A stretch of DNA of 64,000 nt, taken from positions 806,001-870,000 of the forward strand of contig NZ_JASVWF010000002.1 of assembly GCF_030286555.1 (NCBI RefSeq), given 5' to 3'. Positions within the stretch are counted from its first letter, which is position 1. Each line of letters starts with the position of its first letter. Of the stretch, positions 31,360 to 40,400 are shown in pieces. The notes under the pieces are model-generated. The model was given only the letters and a program-made list of their open reading frames with translations, was not told where the DNA came from and ran no database searches. Both the position numbers and the translations under genes were made by a program. This DNA comes from Actinomycetospora termitidis (GTDB lineage: Bacteria; Actinomycetota; Actinomycetes; Mycobacteriales; Pseudonocardiaceae).

Positions 31360-32565
31360 ATGACCGCCACCACGGACCTGCAGCTGCCCTTCGAGCGTCC
31401 GAACGTGCTCGAGATCGCCCCGCTCTACGACCTCCTGCGCCGCGAGGCCCCGGTCGCCGCGGTCACCACCCCGGCCGGGGACCCCGCCTGGCTGGTCACC
31501 CGCTTCGAGGAGGTCCGCGACCTCCTCGGCGACAAGCGCTTCGGCCGCTCGCACCCGCACCCGGACCGCGCCGCCCGCATCACGCACGCCGCGATCGCCG
31601 ACGGCCCGAGCGGCGACTACGAGACCGAGGAGGCCGACCACACCCGGATGCGGCGCCTCCTGACGCCGGCCTTCTCCGCGAAGCGCATGCGGCAGATGGG
31701 CGAGGACGTGCAAGCCCTGGTCGACGGCTACGTCGACGACCTGGTCGCGGCGAAGGAGCGGGACGGCCGGGCCGACCTCCACGAGACGCTGGCGGTGCCG
31801 CTGCCGGTCGCGGTGATCTGCCGCCTGCTCGGCGTGCCGCACGAGGACTCCGAGTTCTTCCGCGACCTCTCCGACCGTATGGCGACCTTCGACCCGTCCG
31901 CCGACGCCCAGGGCGCCCGGGAGGAGTTCGGCCGCTACATGGCCGGGCTCGCCGAGCAGAAGCGCGCGCAGCGCACGGAGGACGTCATCTCCGACCTCGT
32001 CCACGCCCAGGAGGAGGACGACACCTACGACTACGAGGAGATGATCCGGCTCTCCGTCGGCCTGCTCTTCGCCGGTCACGAGACGACGGTCAACCGCATC
32101 GGGCTGGGGACGCTGCTGCTGCTCACCCAGCGGGACCGTTGGGAGTACCTGGCCGAGGACCCCGACGGCCGGACCGACAAGGTCGTCGAGGAGATCATGC
32201 GCCTCGGTGCGCCGGGCGACCTCGGCCTGGTCCGCTACGCGCACCAGGACGTCGACGTCGCGGGCGTGACGATCCACGAGGGCGACGCGGTCGTCCTGTC
32301 GATCAACGCCGCGAACCGCGACCCCGAGGCCTTCGCCGACGCCGAGGAGTTCGAGCCGGACCGCGAGGAGCGCGGCCACGTCGGGTTCGGCCACGGCGGG
32401 CACTTCTGCATCGGGGCGAGCCTGGCCCGCACCGAGCTGCGGACCGTGTTCAGGACCCTGGCGAAGCGCCTGCCGGACCTCCGGCTCGCCGTCGACCTCG
32501 ACGACATCGACGTCCGCACGCAGCACCTCACCGGCGGCGTGAAGGCCCTGCCCGTCACCTGGTGA
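31360..32565 (+). CDS. Cytochrome P450
   Basis: 401 residues, a soluble bacterial P450. The I-helix oxygen motif is [14 protein letters not shown], the K-helix E-x-x-R is in [11 protein letters not shown], and the heme loop is [15 protein letters not shown] with the Cys ligand. The N-terminal part ([20 protein letters not shown], then [17 protein letters not shown]) is typical of actinobacterial hydroxylases. The substrate is unknown; control by the divergent TetR gene is likely. AGGAG lies 5 bases before ATG 31360. Its 3' end overlaps the convergent DUF1330 gene by 11 bases. Confidence 0.92.
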   Translation: MTATTDLQLPFERPNVLEIAPLYDLLRREAPVAAVTTPAGDPAWLVTRFEEVRDLLGDKRFGRSHPHPDRAARITHAAIADGPSGDYETEEADHTRMRRLLTPAFSAKRMRQMGEDVQALVDGYVDDLVAAKERDGRADLHETLAVPLPVAVICRLLGVPHEDSEFFRDLSDRMATFDPSADAQGAREEFGRYMAGLAEQKRAQRTEDVISDLVHAQEEDDTYDYEEMIRLSVGLLFAGHETTVNRIGLGTLLLLTQRDRWEYLAEDPDGRTDKVVEEIMRLGAPGDLGLVRYAHQDVDVAGVTIHEGDAVVLSINAANRDPEAFADAEEFEPDREERGHVGFGHGGHFCIGASLARTELRTVFRTLAKRLPDLRLAVDLDDIDVRTQHLTGGVKALPVTW

Positions 32566-32902
32566 CGCGGACCGCCTCGAGCGCGTCGGCCAGCTCCGCG
32601 CTGGAGTGGTCGGGTCCGCAGCCGTCGAGCAGGAACACGACGCTGCGGGCGTTCCGCGTTCGGAGCGGAAGCAGGTCCTGGTACGCGGACGACGCGTACC
32701 AGGCCCGCGCCGACCCGACGTCGGGAAATCCGATCAGCACCATGACGCGGCCGAAGGAGCCCTCGAGGACCTCCGGCGTCGCGCCGTGCACGAGGAACCG
32801 CCCCGCGTACGGGTCGAGCGTCGCCTGGATGCGGCGCAGGTAGTCGAGGATCTCGTCGTTCTGGTCGATGTCGTGGAGCAGGCCCACCGCGTACGCGTTC
32901 AT
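32555..32902 (-). CDS. DUF1330-family protein
   Basis: 115 residues in a ferredoxin-like fold: [69 protein letters not shown]. The [10 protein letters not shown] and F-P-D-x-x-x-A-R-A-W-Y motifs identify DUF1330, whose function is unknown. The gene ends inside the P450 gene (11-base overlap), so the two converge. Start ATG 32902. Confidence 0.85.
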   Translation of the reverse strand: MNAYAVGLLHDIDQNDEILDYLRRIQATLDPYAGRFLVHGATPEVLEGSFGRVMVLIGFPDVGSARAWYASSAYQDLLPLRTRNARSVVFLLDGCGPDHSSAELADALEAVRVTR

Positions 32903-32995
32903 GACGACGAGCGTGGTCGGCCGGCGTCACGGCGGCGATGACCTCCCAGGTCATGGGAGTTGCCGCCGGTGCAGCGATCGCGCACGGTGGACGGC

Positions 32996-33394
32996 GTGAC
33001 CAAGGCGGTGCAGGACCTCATGATCGCCGTGGAGCGCGTCCACGATGCCCTGCACACCGCGATCCGCGCGGGCGGCCCGGTCGCCCACCTGCTCGCCGAC
33101 GACGCGACCCTGGACGTCCTGCCCGCCGGGGCGGGGGCATCCGGGGCGGCGGAGATCGAGCGGTTCGTCGCCGACCGGGTCGTCGTCCCCGGGGACCTGA
33201 CGGTGCGCCGGCTCTCCCGCACCGGCGACCGTTTCCGCGTCGTCGACGAGGAGGTCTTCGCCTTCACCCACGACCGCGAGCTGGCGTGGCTGCTGCCCGG
33301 CGAGCCGACCGGGAAGCCGGTCGAGCTCGTCGTCGTGACCCTGACCGCCGTGCGTCGCCAGGTGGTGACCCGCTCGCGGATGATCGTGGCGTGA
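32996..33394 (+). CDS. Hypothetical SnoaL/NTF2-like protein
   Basis: 132 residues beginning [20 protein letters not shown] from GTG 32996. The pattern, a helix followed by [27 protein letters not shown] and three beta strands to the end ([21 protein letters not shown]), fits a nuclear transport factor 2-like fold, but no catalytic residues can be named. CACGGT 7 bases upstream gives a leaderless start. It overlaps ynfA by 4 bases (GTGA). Confidence 0.5.
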   Translation: MTKAVQDLMIAVERVHDALHTAIRAGGPVAHLLADDATLDVLPAGAGASGAAEIERFVADRVVVPGDLTVRRLSRTGDRFRVVDEEVFAFTHDRELAWLLPGEPTGKPVELVVVTLTAVRRQVVTRSRMIVA

Positions 33395-33723
33395 CGATCC
33401 GGTCGGTCCTGCTGTTCCTGCTCGCCGCGGTGACCGAGATCGGCGGGGCCTGGGCGATCTGGCAGGGGGTGCGCGAGGACCGCGGCTGGCCGTGGATCGT
33501 CGTCGGGATCGCCGCCCTGGCGGCCTACGGGTTCGTCGCGACCCTGCAGCCCGACGCGGCGTTCGGCCGGGTGCTCGCGGCCTACGGGGGCGTGTTCGTG
33601 GCCGGGTCGCTGGCGTGGGGGATGGTCCTCGACGGCTACCGGCCGGACCGCTTCGACGTGATCGGCGCGCTGCTCTGCCTCGTCGGGGTCGCGGTCATCA
33701 TGTACGCGCCGCGGAGCGTCTGA
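33391..33723 (+). CDS. ynfA: YnfA/UPF0060 family membrane protein
   Basis: 110 residues with four hydrophobic segments. The family signatures are [20 protein letters not shown] at the start, [20 protein letters not shown] in the middle, and [21 protein letters not shown], then [16 protein letters not shown]. YnfA proteins resemble small multidrug resistance transporters. GTG 33391 overlaps the preceding stop (GTGA). Confidence 0.92.
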   Translation: MTIRSVLLFLLAAVTEIGGAWAIWQGVREDRGWPWIVVGIAALAAYGFVATLQPDAAFGRVLAAYGGVFVAGSLAWGMVLDGYRPDRFDVIGALLCLVGVAVIMYAPRSV

Positions 33724-33734
33724 GACGGGGCGCG

Positions 33735-33740
33735 TACCGT
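33735..33740 (+). promoter_or_regulatory. Leaderless -10 hexamer
   Basis: TACCGT, 6 bases, ATG 33747. Same hexamer as before the reductase at 63015. Confidence 0.45.
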
Positions 33741-33746
33741 CGCCGC

Positions 33747-34028
33747 ATGCTCGCGGAGCTCCTCGGCCGGCTGACCGGCTGGATCCAGTGGCCCCCGCCG
33801 GACACCGACCGGAACCGCTTCCTGTTCCGGCTCACGTTCCCGCTGGCCACCGTGGCCGCCGTCTACGTGCTGGTGTTCGCGCTGGCCAGCGGCGGGTGGC
33901 TGCCCTACGTGGTGGCGGTGATCCTGCTGGTGATCGCCGGCATGACCGGCATCGGCCTGCTGCTGATGCGGGCGCACCGCGAGGAGCTCGCGCGGCTGGA
34001 GGCCGCCGAGCTCGCCCGCGGTACCTGA
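33747..34028 (+). CDS. Small two-helix membrane protein
   Basis: 93 residues: MLAELLGRLTGWIQWPPPDT, a first hydrophobic segment FPLATVAAVYVLVFALA, a second YVVAVILLVIAGMTGIGLLLM, and a charged C-terminal helix (RAHREELARLEAAELAR). Function unknown. TACCGT 6 bases before ATG 33747. It ends one base before the stop of the convergent MarR gene. Confidence 0.6.
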   Translation: MLAELLGRLTGWIQWPPPDTDRNRFLFRLTFPLATVAAVYVLVFALASGGWLPYVVAVILLVIAGMTGIGLLLMRAHREELARLEAAELARGT

Positions 34029-34571
34029 TCAGTCCGCCAGCGCGGCCCCGTCGCCGCCCGCCACCCGCTCCCAGCGCTCGGAGAGCCGGTCGAGGTCACC
34101 GAGCATCCGGGTGAACCCGTCCGACTCGGTCGCGGCGCCCATGAGCTGGTCGTGCAGGCGGCACACCCGGTGGTCGACGTCGTCGAGCAGCACCCGACCC
34201 TGGTCGGTGAGGGTCAGCAGCTTGCGCCGCCCGTCCGACGGCGCCGTGTCGCGGCGGATCAGCGCCCGGTCCTCCAGCCGCCGGCACACGTCGGCCATCG
34301 TCGACCGGTCCAGCGCGACGGAGGCCGCGAGCGACCCCTGGTCGACCTCCGGGTACTCGCGGACCGCGGTGAGCACCGCGAACTGCGGTCCGGTGAGCGT
34401 CGTGTCCACGTGGCGCAGCCACGCCGCCGAGTAGGCCTGGTAGAGCCGTCGTACGAGGAAGCCCGGTGCCGCGCGCAGGGGCTCCGGCGTGGTCGGTCGG
34501 CGTGCGCCGTCCCCCGCGTCGGCCCGGTGCCCGTCGGTGCCGAACTCCGTCGTCGCGTCGTCTCGGGTCAT
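34029..34571 (-). CDS. MarR-family transcriptional regulator
   Basis: 180 residues. After a 35-residue polar extension comes the MarR fold: VRRLYQAYSAAWLRHVDTTL, TGPQFAVLTAVREYPEVDQG, the recognition region SLAASVALDRSTMADVCRRL, the wing DTAPSDGRRKLLTLTDQGR and dimerisation helices. Its target is unknown; an inverted repeat at 34676-34703 lies upstream of its own start, suggesting autoregulation. GGGGA lies 5 bases before ATG 34571. Confidence 0.88.
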   Translation of the reverse strand: MTRDDATTEFGTDGHRADAGDGARRPTTPEPLRAAPGFLVRRLYQAYSAAWLRHVDTTLTGPQFAVLTAVREYPEVDQGSLAASVALDRSTMADVCRRLEDRALIRRDTAPSDGRRKLLTLTDQGRVLLDDVDHRVCRLHDQLMGAATESDGFTRMLGDLDRLSERWERVAGGDGAALAD

Positions 34572-34675
34572 GTCGTCCCCGTTCCCCCCAGCGTCGACAT
34601 GAGGGCGCGGACGATCACGAGGAGTGTCCTCGGTGGTGAAGACCGACCGCGTTCCCCCGGCCGACGCGTACTCAT

Positions 34676-34703
34676 CGTCACCCGTTCGGTGCGAACGGTG
34701 ACG
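34676..34703. promoter_or_regulatory. Inverted repeat upstream of MarR gene
   Basis: CGTCACC-C-GTTCG/CGAAC-GGTGACG, 12 paired bases with one bulge and a GTG loop, 105 bases upstream of the MarR start in a 230-bp non-coding stretch. Candidate MarR operator or a terminator after the FHA gene, which ends at 34802 on the same strand. Confidence 0.35.
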
Positions 34704-34801
34704 TTCCCCCCTTCACAGCGCGTTGCGCGCTACGTCGTTGAGCACGCTACGACGTTTCCCGGTCAGGATGCGAGCATCTGGTCCGGACGCGCCCGATCCC
34801 G

Positions 34802-35614
34802 TCAGGTCGGACGGGCCGCGAGCCCCGCCGGGACCTCGCCGGGGAAGAGCCGCCGCACGTCGTCCAGGGTGACCAGCCGCAGCCCGATGACCTGGTCGAC
34901 GACCGCGATCCGCCACCCCCGGGTCTTGTCGTTGAGGCGGACCCCGCGCAGCCAGCGCTGGGCGTGCCGGAACGCCTCGCTCTGCGTCTTGGGGCTCGGG
35001 ACGGGACGTCCGGCCGCGCGGTGCCACGCCGCGATCTGGTCGGCGTCGCCGTGGTGGTCCCGCGCGGTGCCGTCCGGGCTCGAGGCGGCCGCGATCAACG
35101 TCGGACCGCACGCCGCGACGAGCACCGACCACCAGGTCTCGTCGGTGGGCAGGGACGCGTTGACGGTCATCCCGCCCGCGAGGTCGGCCCGCCCGGCCGA
35201 CGCGGCGGTCGGGGCGAAGGCCAGCAGGGCGAGCGTGACCTCGCGGCCGTCCGCGAGCCAGAGTCCGAGGGAGGCCCGCGAGTCGCGGACGAGCAGACCG
35301 TTGCCCGCCCGGATCCGGTCCTGCCCGGCCACCCCGGGGACCACGAGCGTCAGCTGCCCGCCGTGCCGCTGGCGGTTGATGACGAGGTAGGCGTCGTCCC
35401 GGATCTCGATCTCCGCGGCGACCCGCGAGACCTGGTCGTCGTCGACGTGGACGTGCCGGTCGCCCGGACCGTTGCGTCCGATGGTCGCCGTGGCGCCCCA
35501 CGGCACGGAGATCCGGCGCTCGGAGCGCACGTCGAGCAGGGCCAGCCCGCCGAGCGGCAGGGCGCGTCCCGCCCCGGCCCCGTTCCGCACGCCCGCCAGT
35601 ATCCCCGGGTCCAT
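34802..35614 (-). CDS. Degenerate FHA-domain protein
   Basis: 270 residues. An N-terminal FHA-like segment begins RISVPWGATATIGRNGPGDR and continues HVHVDDDQVSRVAAEIEIRD; G-R is kept, but the phosphothreonine-binding S-x-x-H is replaced by S-R-V-A. The remaining 150 residues hold no recognised domain (GGMTVNASLPTDETWWSVLV, RHAQRWLRGVRLNDKTRGWR, VIGLRLVTLDDVRRLFPGEV). The start ATG 35614 overlaps the upstream FHA gene's stop by one base (TGATG), so the two are coupled. It may act as a non-binding partner of that protein. Confidence 0.65.
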   Translation of the reverse strand: MDPGILAGVRNGAGAGRALPLGGLALLDVRSERRISVPWGATATIGRNGPGDRHVHVDDDQVSRVAAEIEIRDDAYLVINRQRHGGQLTLVVPGVAGQDRIRAGNGLLVRDSRASLGLWLADGREVTLALLAFAPTAASAGRADLAGGMTVNASLPTDETWWSVLVAACGPTLIAAASSPDGTARDHHGDADQIAAWHRAAGRPVPSPKTQSEAFRHAQRWLRGVRLNDKTRGWRIAVVDQVIGLRLVTLDDVRRLFPGEVPAGLAARPT

Positions 35615-36780
35615 CAGCCTCGGGCCACGACCTGTGTGGTCGTGGCCGGGTCCGCCTCGGCCGCCAGCAGGCGCAGGCGCGGCCCGTCCTTGCCGAGGGC
35701 GATCTCGGCACCGGGCACCAGGCGGGTGGGTCCGTCGATGCGGCGCCCGTCGACCCGGGTGCCGTTGGTCGAGCCGAGGTCGGTCGCGGTCCACCCGCCG
35801 CGCCCGGGGCTCAGGCGCACGTGCCGCCACGACACCCCGGGGTGGTCGACGACGAGTCCGGCCCCCGGGTCGCGCCCGATCTCGAGCGTCCGGATCAGCT
35901 CCGTGTCGGCCAGCCGGGTGCCCGCGGGGTCCTCGACGACCAGCGTGGCCCGCGGGCCGGTCCCGACGACGAGCGTGCGCAACTTCGGGACCGCGGTGGT
36001 CACCCGGGTCGCGAAGGCGGCCAGCCCGCCGTTCCCTCCGTCCGCCCGATCGCCCGGGTGCCCGGGGGCGCGCCTCCCGCCCCCGGGCCCGAGCTCCGGC
36101 CGGCGCTGCTGCCCCGCACCGGCCGGGCCCCCTCCCGCCCCCCGCGCCGGGGCGAGAGGGGCCGCCGTCGACGCGCACGCGGCGGCGACGGGGGTCTGCT
36201 GCGGCTCGGAGAACGCCGCGGTGACCACGACCCGCCCGAGCGGGACGTCGTCGGAGACCAGCAGGTGCACCCAGGTCCGCTCGGCCAGGCGCCGCACGCC
36301 CTGGGACCGCCCGTGCTCGACGTAGCCCTCGGCCAGCTCCCGCGCGAGGGACTCGAGCGGGCGGCGCTGCGCGACCTCGGCCCCGTCGACCGGGTTCCAC
36401 TCCACCCACAGGTGCGGCGCCGCGACCTGCTGGCCGCGCGGGGTCCAGACCAGCGCGTCGACGCCGTCGAGCCGCTCGGCGGTCACACGCAGCAGCCCGT
36501 CGCCGTGCACCCACGGCCGGGCCAGCAGGGTCCGGAGCGCCTTGCGGACCGGGGCGCCGGTCGAGGGCGCGAGACTCAGGTCGACCGTCGCCGTGGTCGA
36601 CGGGGGAGCGGCCAGCGGCTCCGGCCGCGGCCGGGCCCACGCGCTCACCACGACGGCGAGCCCGGCCGCGAGCGCGATCAGGACGACGACCAGGAGCGCG
36701 ACCAGCAACGACCCCGTCATCCACCACAGCAGCAGGAGCGCGGCGAGGACGCCGCCGACGACCGCCTTCGTCCGGCTCAT
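35614..36780 (-). CDS. Membrane protein with C-terminal FHA domain
   Basis: 388 residues. Two N-terminal hydrophobic segments (VVGGVLAALLLLWWMTGSLL, VALLVVVLIALAAGLAVVV) anchor it. A middle region at about 90-205 (RKALRTLLARPWVHGDGLLR, VALVW-type strands, RTWVHLLVSDDVPLGR) resembles the DUF3662 domain of FhaA. A Gly/Pro-rich linker precedes a canonical FHA domain at 295-375: LEIGRDPGAGLVVDHPG, S-W-R-H, DLGSTNGTRVDGR. It should bind phosphothreonine peptides from a Ser/Thr kinase. It overlaps CvpA upstream (ATGA) and the degenerate FHA gene downstream. Confidence 0.78.
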   Translation of the reverse strand: MSRTKAVVGGVLAALLLLWWMTGSLLVALLVVVLIALAAGLAVVVSAWARPRPEPLAAPPSTTATVDLSLAPSTGAPVRKALRTLLARPWVHGDGLLRVTAERLDGVDALVWTPRGQQVAAPHLWVEWNPVDGAEVAQRRPLESLARELAEGYVEHGRSQGVRRLAERTWVHLLVSDDVPLGRVVVTAAFSEPQQTPVAAACASTAAPLAPARGAGGGPAGAGQQRRPELGPGGGRRAPGHPGDRADGGNGGLAAFATRVTTAVPKLRTLVVGTGPRATLVVEDPAGTRLADTELIRTLEIGRDPGAGLVVDHPGVSWRHVRLSPGRGGWTATDLGSTNGTRVDGRRIDGPTRLVPGAEIALGKDGPRLRLLAAEADPATTTQVVARG

Positions 36781-37265
36781 CGGCCCACCGCCGCGACCCG
36801 GTCCAGCCCGGGCACGCTGCCCGTCACCTGGGAGACGGTCGGCAGGTGGTCCTGCGCCGTCGTCAGGACCCCGCTGTCCTCGGCCGCGCGACCGAGCCAG
36901 GCCGGGCCGAACGCGACCGCCGCCGCGCCGATCAGCACGCACACCACGAGCGCGAGCCCGCCGTGCGCGACCACGCCCACCGCCCGGTCGACGAGCACCG
37001 GCCGGGCCACCCGGCCGCCGCCGCGGGTCGCGAGGGCGTCGGCGAGCTTGCGGCCGAGGCCGATCCCGACGAGACCGCCGACGACGATCGCGGCGATCAG
37101 CCAGCCGCGCGACGACGGGTCCCACCACCCGGCGACCGCGGCGCCGAGGACGATCCCGACCACCGCGCCGGCCACCGACAGCACCAACGACGTCCCGCCG
37201 CGGCGCCAGCCGCGCCACGCGGCGAGGGCGACGACGGCGAGCACCACGAGATCCACCAGAGTCAC
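36777..37265 (-). CDS. CvpA-family membrane protein
   Basis: 162 residues. The CvpA pattern is TLVDLVVLAVVALAAWRGWR, RGGTSLVLSVAGAVVGIVLG, WWDPSSRGWLIAAIVVGGLVG and ARPVLVDRAVGVVAHGGLAL, with about four membrane segments. CvpA proteins are linked to purine-dependent secretion or envelope stress; no exact role is known. GAGGAGG lies 5 bases before GTG 37265. It overlaps the FHA gene by 4 bases (ATGA), making a three-gene unit. Confidence 0.82.
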   Translation of the reverse strand: MTLVDLVVLAVVALAAWRGWRRGGTSLVLSVAGAVVGIVLGAAVAGWWDPSSRGWLIAAIVVGGLVGIGLGRKLADALATRGGGRVARPVLVDRAVGVVAHGGLALVVCVLIGAAAVAFGPAWLGRAAEDSGVLTTAQDHLPTVSQVTGSVPGLDRVAAVGR

Positions 37266-37332
37266 GGGTCCTCCTCACGAGTCGGTCACCAGCGAGTCAA
37301 CCGACGAGGCCGCAGCCGTGGGGGCCCGTCGT

Positions 37333-37348
37333 CGGGAACTAATTCCCG
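37333..37348. promoter_or_regulatory. Inverted repeat in CvpA/reductase divergent region
   Basis: CGGGAA-CTAA-TTCCCG, perfect, 68 bases upstream of the CvpA start and 140 bases before the reductase start. The same region has four GGTA words near 37411-37460 (including CGGTACCG and TGGTACC) close to the reductase promoter. Confidence 0.35.
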
Positions 37349-37487
37349 AGGTCGTCGGGCCGGGTGACCGCGGGCACAACCGCGACTGTGAGCCGGATCG
37401 TGCGCCGCAAGCGGTACCGTGGGTAGCGGTAACCGAAAGTCTCCGGTACTCCTGGTACCTAGAAGTTCACCAGGCAGAGGAGACCTC

Positions 37488-38594
37488 GTGACGGCCGCAC
37501 TCTCACCCCGCGTTCGGCGCCTGCGTGATCTGGCGACCCGCCTCACCACGCCGCTGCTGCCCGACGACTACCTGACCCTGATCAACCCGCTGTGGTCCGC
37601 GCGTGAACTGCGCGGGCGGATCGTCAGCGTCACCCCCGAGGCCGAGGACGCGGCGACGATCGTCGTCGAGCCCGGCTGGGGGTGGGACTTCCCGCACGCC
37701 GCCGGCCAGTACATCGGCATCGGCGTGCAGATCGACGGGCGCTTCGTGTGGCGCTCGTACTCGCTCACCACCCCGCCGTCCCGCGACGGCAAGCGGCTGG
37801 TGATCACCATCCGCGCGATGCCCGACGGGTTCGCCTCGCAGCACCTCGTCTCCGGCGTCGCGCCGGGCACCGTCGTGCGGCTCGCGCCGCCGGCCGGTGA
37901 GTTCGTCCTGCCCGACCCGCTGCCCGAGAAGGTCCTCTTCCTGACGGCGGGTTCCGGGATCACCCCGGTCATGGCGATGCTGCGGTCGCTGGACCGGCGT
38001 CCGGATGCGGCCGACGATGTGGTGCTCGTGCACTCCGCGCCGGACGCCGAGCGCGCCCTGTTCGCGGACGAGCTCGACCTGCTCGCCCGCCGCCACCCGT
38101 CGTGGCGGATCGTCCAGCGCCACACCCGCGCCGAGGGTCACCTGACGGCGCCCGCGGGCCTCGACGAGGTCGTCCCCGACTGGCGCGAGCGGCAGACCTG
38201 GGCCTGCGGGCCGACGGAGATGCTCGACGACGCCGAGAAGGCGTTCGCCGACGCCGGGGTGGCGGAGTCGCTGCACCTCGAGCGGTTCGCCGCCTCGTTC
38301 TCCGGCTCCGCCGAGGGCGGGACGATCACGTTCGCCCGGTCGGGTCGCACCGTCGAGTCCGACGGCGCCACGACCGTCCTCCAGGCCGGCGAGCAGGCCG
38401 GCGTCCCGATGCCCTTCGGCTGCCGCATGGGCATATGCCACACCTGCGTCGCCCCGCTGCGCTCCGGCGCCGTGCGCGACCTGCGCGACGGGTCCGAGCA
38501 CCGCGTCAGGGACAGCGCAGCCTCCGACTCCAGTTCCATCACCGTCCAGACCTGCATCACCGCCGCTGCCGGTGACTGCACCGTCGACCTGTAA
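37488..38594 (+). CDS. Ferredoxin reductase of acyl-lipid desaturase system (Rv3230c-like)
   Basis: 368 residues in three domains: FAD-binding (AGQYIGIGVQIDGRFVWRSYS with R-x-Y-S), NAD(P)-binding (VLFLTAGSGITPVMAMLRSL and TWACGPTEML), and a C-terminal plant-type 2Fe-2S ferredoxin (FGCRMGICHTCVAPL and VQTCIT, four Cys). It passes electrons from NADPH to the membrane desaturase encoded 18 bases downstream, the same pairing as Rv3230c with DesA3 in mycobacteria. GAGGAGA lies 4 bases before GTG 37488. A paralogue starts at 63015. Confidence 0.92.
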   Translation: MTAALSPRVRRLRDLATRLTTPLLPDDYLTLINPLWSARELRGRIVSVTPEAEDAATIVVEPGWGWDFPHAAGQYIGIGVQIDGRFVWRSYSLTTPPSRDGKRLVITIRAMPDGFASQHLVSGVAPGTVVRLAPPAGEFVLPDPLPEKVLFLTAGSGITPVMAMLRSLDRRPDAADDVVLVHSAPDAERALFADELDLLARRHPSWRIVQRHTRAEGHLTAPAGLDEVVPDWRERQTWACGPTEMLDDAEKAFADAGVAESLHLERFAASFSGSAEGGTITFARSGRTVESDGATTVLQAGEQAGVPMPFGCRMGICHTCVAPLRSGAVRDLRDGSEHRVRDSAASDSSSITVQTCITAAAGDCTVDL

Positions 38595-38612
38595 GAGAGA
38601 GGAGCCCGCATC

Positions 38613-39788
38613 ATGGCCATCTCCGACATCAAGGAATTCGCCCACCTGACCGAGGCCGACGTCGAGGCCCTCGGCGAGGAGTTCGACGCGATCCGCCGCG
38701 ACGTCGAGGCGTCGCGCGGCGCGGCCGACGAGGAGTACATCCGCGGGATCATCAAGACCCAGCGCCGCATCGAGATCGCGGGCCGCGCCGCGTTGTTCGG
38801 CAGCGTCGTGCCGCCGCTGTGGATGGCGGGCGCCGCCCTGCTGGGCGTGGCCAAGATTCTCGAGAACATGGAGATCGGCCACAACGTCATGCACGGCCAG
38901 TGGGACTGGATGAACGACCCGGAAATCCACTCGGCCACGTGGGAGTGGGACAACGTCTGCCCCGCCGAGCAGTGGAAGCACTCCCACAACTACCTGCACC
39001 ACACGTACACGAACGTCCTCGGCAAGGACAAGGACGTCGGCTACGAGATCCTGCGGGTCACCTCGGACCAGAAGTGGCACCCTGTCAACCTCGGCCAGCC
39101 GGTCTTCAACACCCTGCTGATGCTGCTCTTCCAGCACGGCGTGGCGATCCACGACCTCGACATCGAGGGCCTGCTCCGCCGGGACATCCAGGACCCGGAG
39201 GAGTTCAAGGCCAAGCTCGAGCAGGTCGGCCGCAAGATGCGCAAGCAGATGGGCAAGGACTACATCCTCTTCCCGCTGCTGACCGGGCCATTCTTCCTCA
39301 CGACGCTCACCGCCAACATGACGGCGAACCTCATCCGCAACGTGTGGTCCTACGCGATCATCTTCTGCGGGCACTTCCCCGACGGAGCCGAGGTGTTCAC
39401 CGAGGAGCAGCTCGAGAACGAGACGCAGGGCGAGTGGTACCTGCGCCAGCTGCTCGGCTCGGCGAACTTCACCGGGAACCGGCTGATGCACGTGATGTCC
39501 GGCTCGCTCGGCTACCAGATCGAGCACCACCTGTTCCCGGACCTGCCGTCGAACCGGTACCCGGAGATCGCCGAGCGGGTCAAGGAGATCTGCGCGAAGT
39601 ACGACCTGCCCTACAACATCGGGCCGTTCCCGAAGCAGTTCTGGAAGTCGATCCGCACGATCTGGCGGCTCGCGCTCCCGAACAAGAAGTTCGCGGCGGA
39701 GCAGGCCGCGCACGAGTCGGAGGGGCTGCGCCGCGAGAACGCGTCGAGCACGCCGTCGGCGGAGGCCGATGTGCGGGTGGCCGCCTGA
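38613..39788 (+). CDS. Membrane fatty acid desaturase (DesA3-like)
   Basis: 391 residues with the three histidine boxes of membrane di-iron desaturases: GHNVMHGQ, HSHNYLHH and QIEHHLFP. Four or so hydrophobic segments lie between them. Such enzymes introduce the delta-9 double bond in stearoyl-CoA or lipid acyl chains using electrons from the adjacent reductase. The start ATG 38613 has AGGAG 8 bases upstream. A conserved hairpin of the A/C family follows the stop. The C-terminal tail (AAEQAAHESEGLRRENASST) is polar and outside the fold. Confidence 0.93.
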   Translation: MAISDIKEFAHLTEADVEALGEEFDAIRRDVEASRGAADEEYIRGIIKTQRRIEIAGRAALFGSVVPPLWMAGAALLGVAKILENMEIGHNVMHGQWDWMNDPEIHSATWEWDNVCPAEQWKHSHNYLHHTYTNVLGKDKDVGYEILRVTSDQKWHPVNLGQPVFNTLLMLLFQHGVAIHDLDIEGLLRRDIQDPEEFKAKLEQVGRKMRKQMGKDYILFPLLTGPFFLTTLTANMTANLIRNVWSYAIIFCGHFPDGAEVFTEEQLENETQGEWYLRQLLGSANFTGNRLMHVMSGSLGYQIEHHLFPDLPSNRYPEIAERVKEICAKYDLPYNIGPFPKQFWKSIRTIWRLALPNKKFAAEQAAHESEGLRRENASSTPSAEADVRVAA

Positions 39789-39803
39789 CCGGCCCTGATC
39801 TGA

Positions 39804-39850
39804 ACGAACGGCACTCTCGCGCACATAGATGCAGCGAGAGTGCCGTTCGT
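39804..39850. terminator. Convergent-gene hairpin, repeat family member C
   Basis: 17-bp perfect stem ACGAACGGCACTCTCGC/GCGAGAGTGCCGTTCGT with a 13-base loop GCACATAGATGCA. It lies between the convergent desaturase and cupin genes. It matches hairpin A at 8274 in arms, loop length and most of the loop. Confidence 0.75.
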
Positions 39851-39866
39851 GCGTTCCGGGGCGGGG

Positions 39867-40400
39867 TCAGTCGATGAGGCGCACGTCGTGGTGGAAGTCG
39901 TTGCGGAATCGTCGTGCGGCGTCGCCGAGCTGCTCGGGCGAGGGGACGACGGGGCGCTCCGGGGGCATGCGCGACTCCGTCGGCTCGCCGGCCGCCGCGA
40001 AGAACCGTTCGAACCCGCCGGTGCTCACGCCCAGCGTCCGCGCGCGGTGCGACTCGACGCGGAACGAGTGCTTGTGCCCCGCCGGCACGTAGCCGAAGTC
40101 GCCCGTCGTCAGGACCTGGTCGACGGTCCCGCCCTGGTTGTCCTCCACGACGACCCGCACCTTGCCGTCGAGAATGTAGAAGATCTCGTGGACGTCGGGG
40201 TGCGAGTGCGTCGGGACCGCCGGACCGCGTGGGGCCTCCATCGTGAAGACCCCGAACTGGCCCTGGGTCTCGTCGCCGGAGAGCAGCACCGTGAACAGCT
40301 GGTCGAACAGGTGCGCGCGCTCGCCGTCGCCGGCCTCCAGGACGAAGGGCGCGGGACGCCCCGGGAGGGCGGAGGACGGCGTGACGAACTCGGCGGTCAT
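39867..40400 (-). CDS. Cupin-domain protein
   Basis: 177 residues with one cupin barrel. The metal-binding motif 1 is HSHPDVHEIFYILDGKVRV (H-x-H then E), and motif 2 is GDFGYVPAGHKHSFRV with His. Similar to quercetin 2,3-dioxygenase-like cupins; the substrate cannot be told. ATG 40400 is preceded by CACGAT at 6 bases. It is convergent with the desaturase. Confidence 0.82.
   Translation of the reverse strand: MTAEFVTPSSALPGRPAPFVLEAGDGERAHLFDQLFTVLLSGDETQGQFGVFTMEAPRGPAVPTHSHPDVHEIFYILDGKVRVVVEDNQGGTVDQVLTTGDFGYVPAGHKHSFRVESHRARTLGVSTGGFERFFAAAGEPTESRMPPERPVVPSPEQLGDAARRFRNDFHHDVRLID

Noticed and set aside
37411..37460. GGTA-rich cluster as a defined TetR (desaturase regulator) operator
   Set aside because: Four GGTA words and two small palindromes are present but do not make one consistent inverted repeat.
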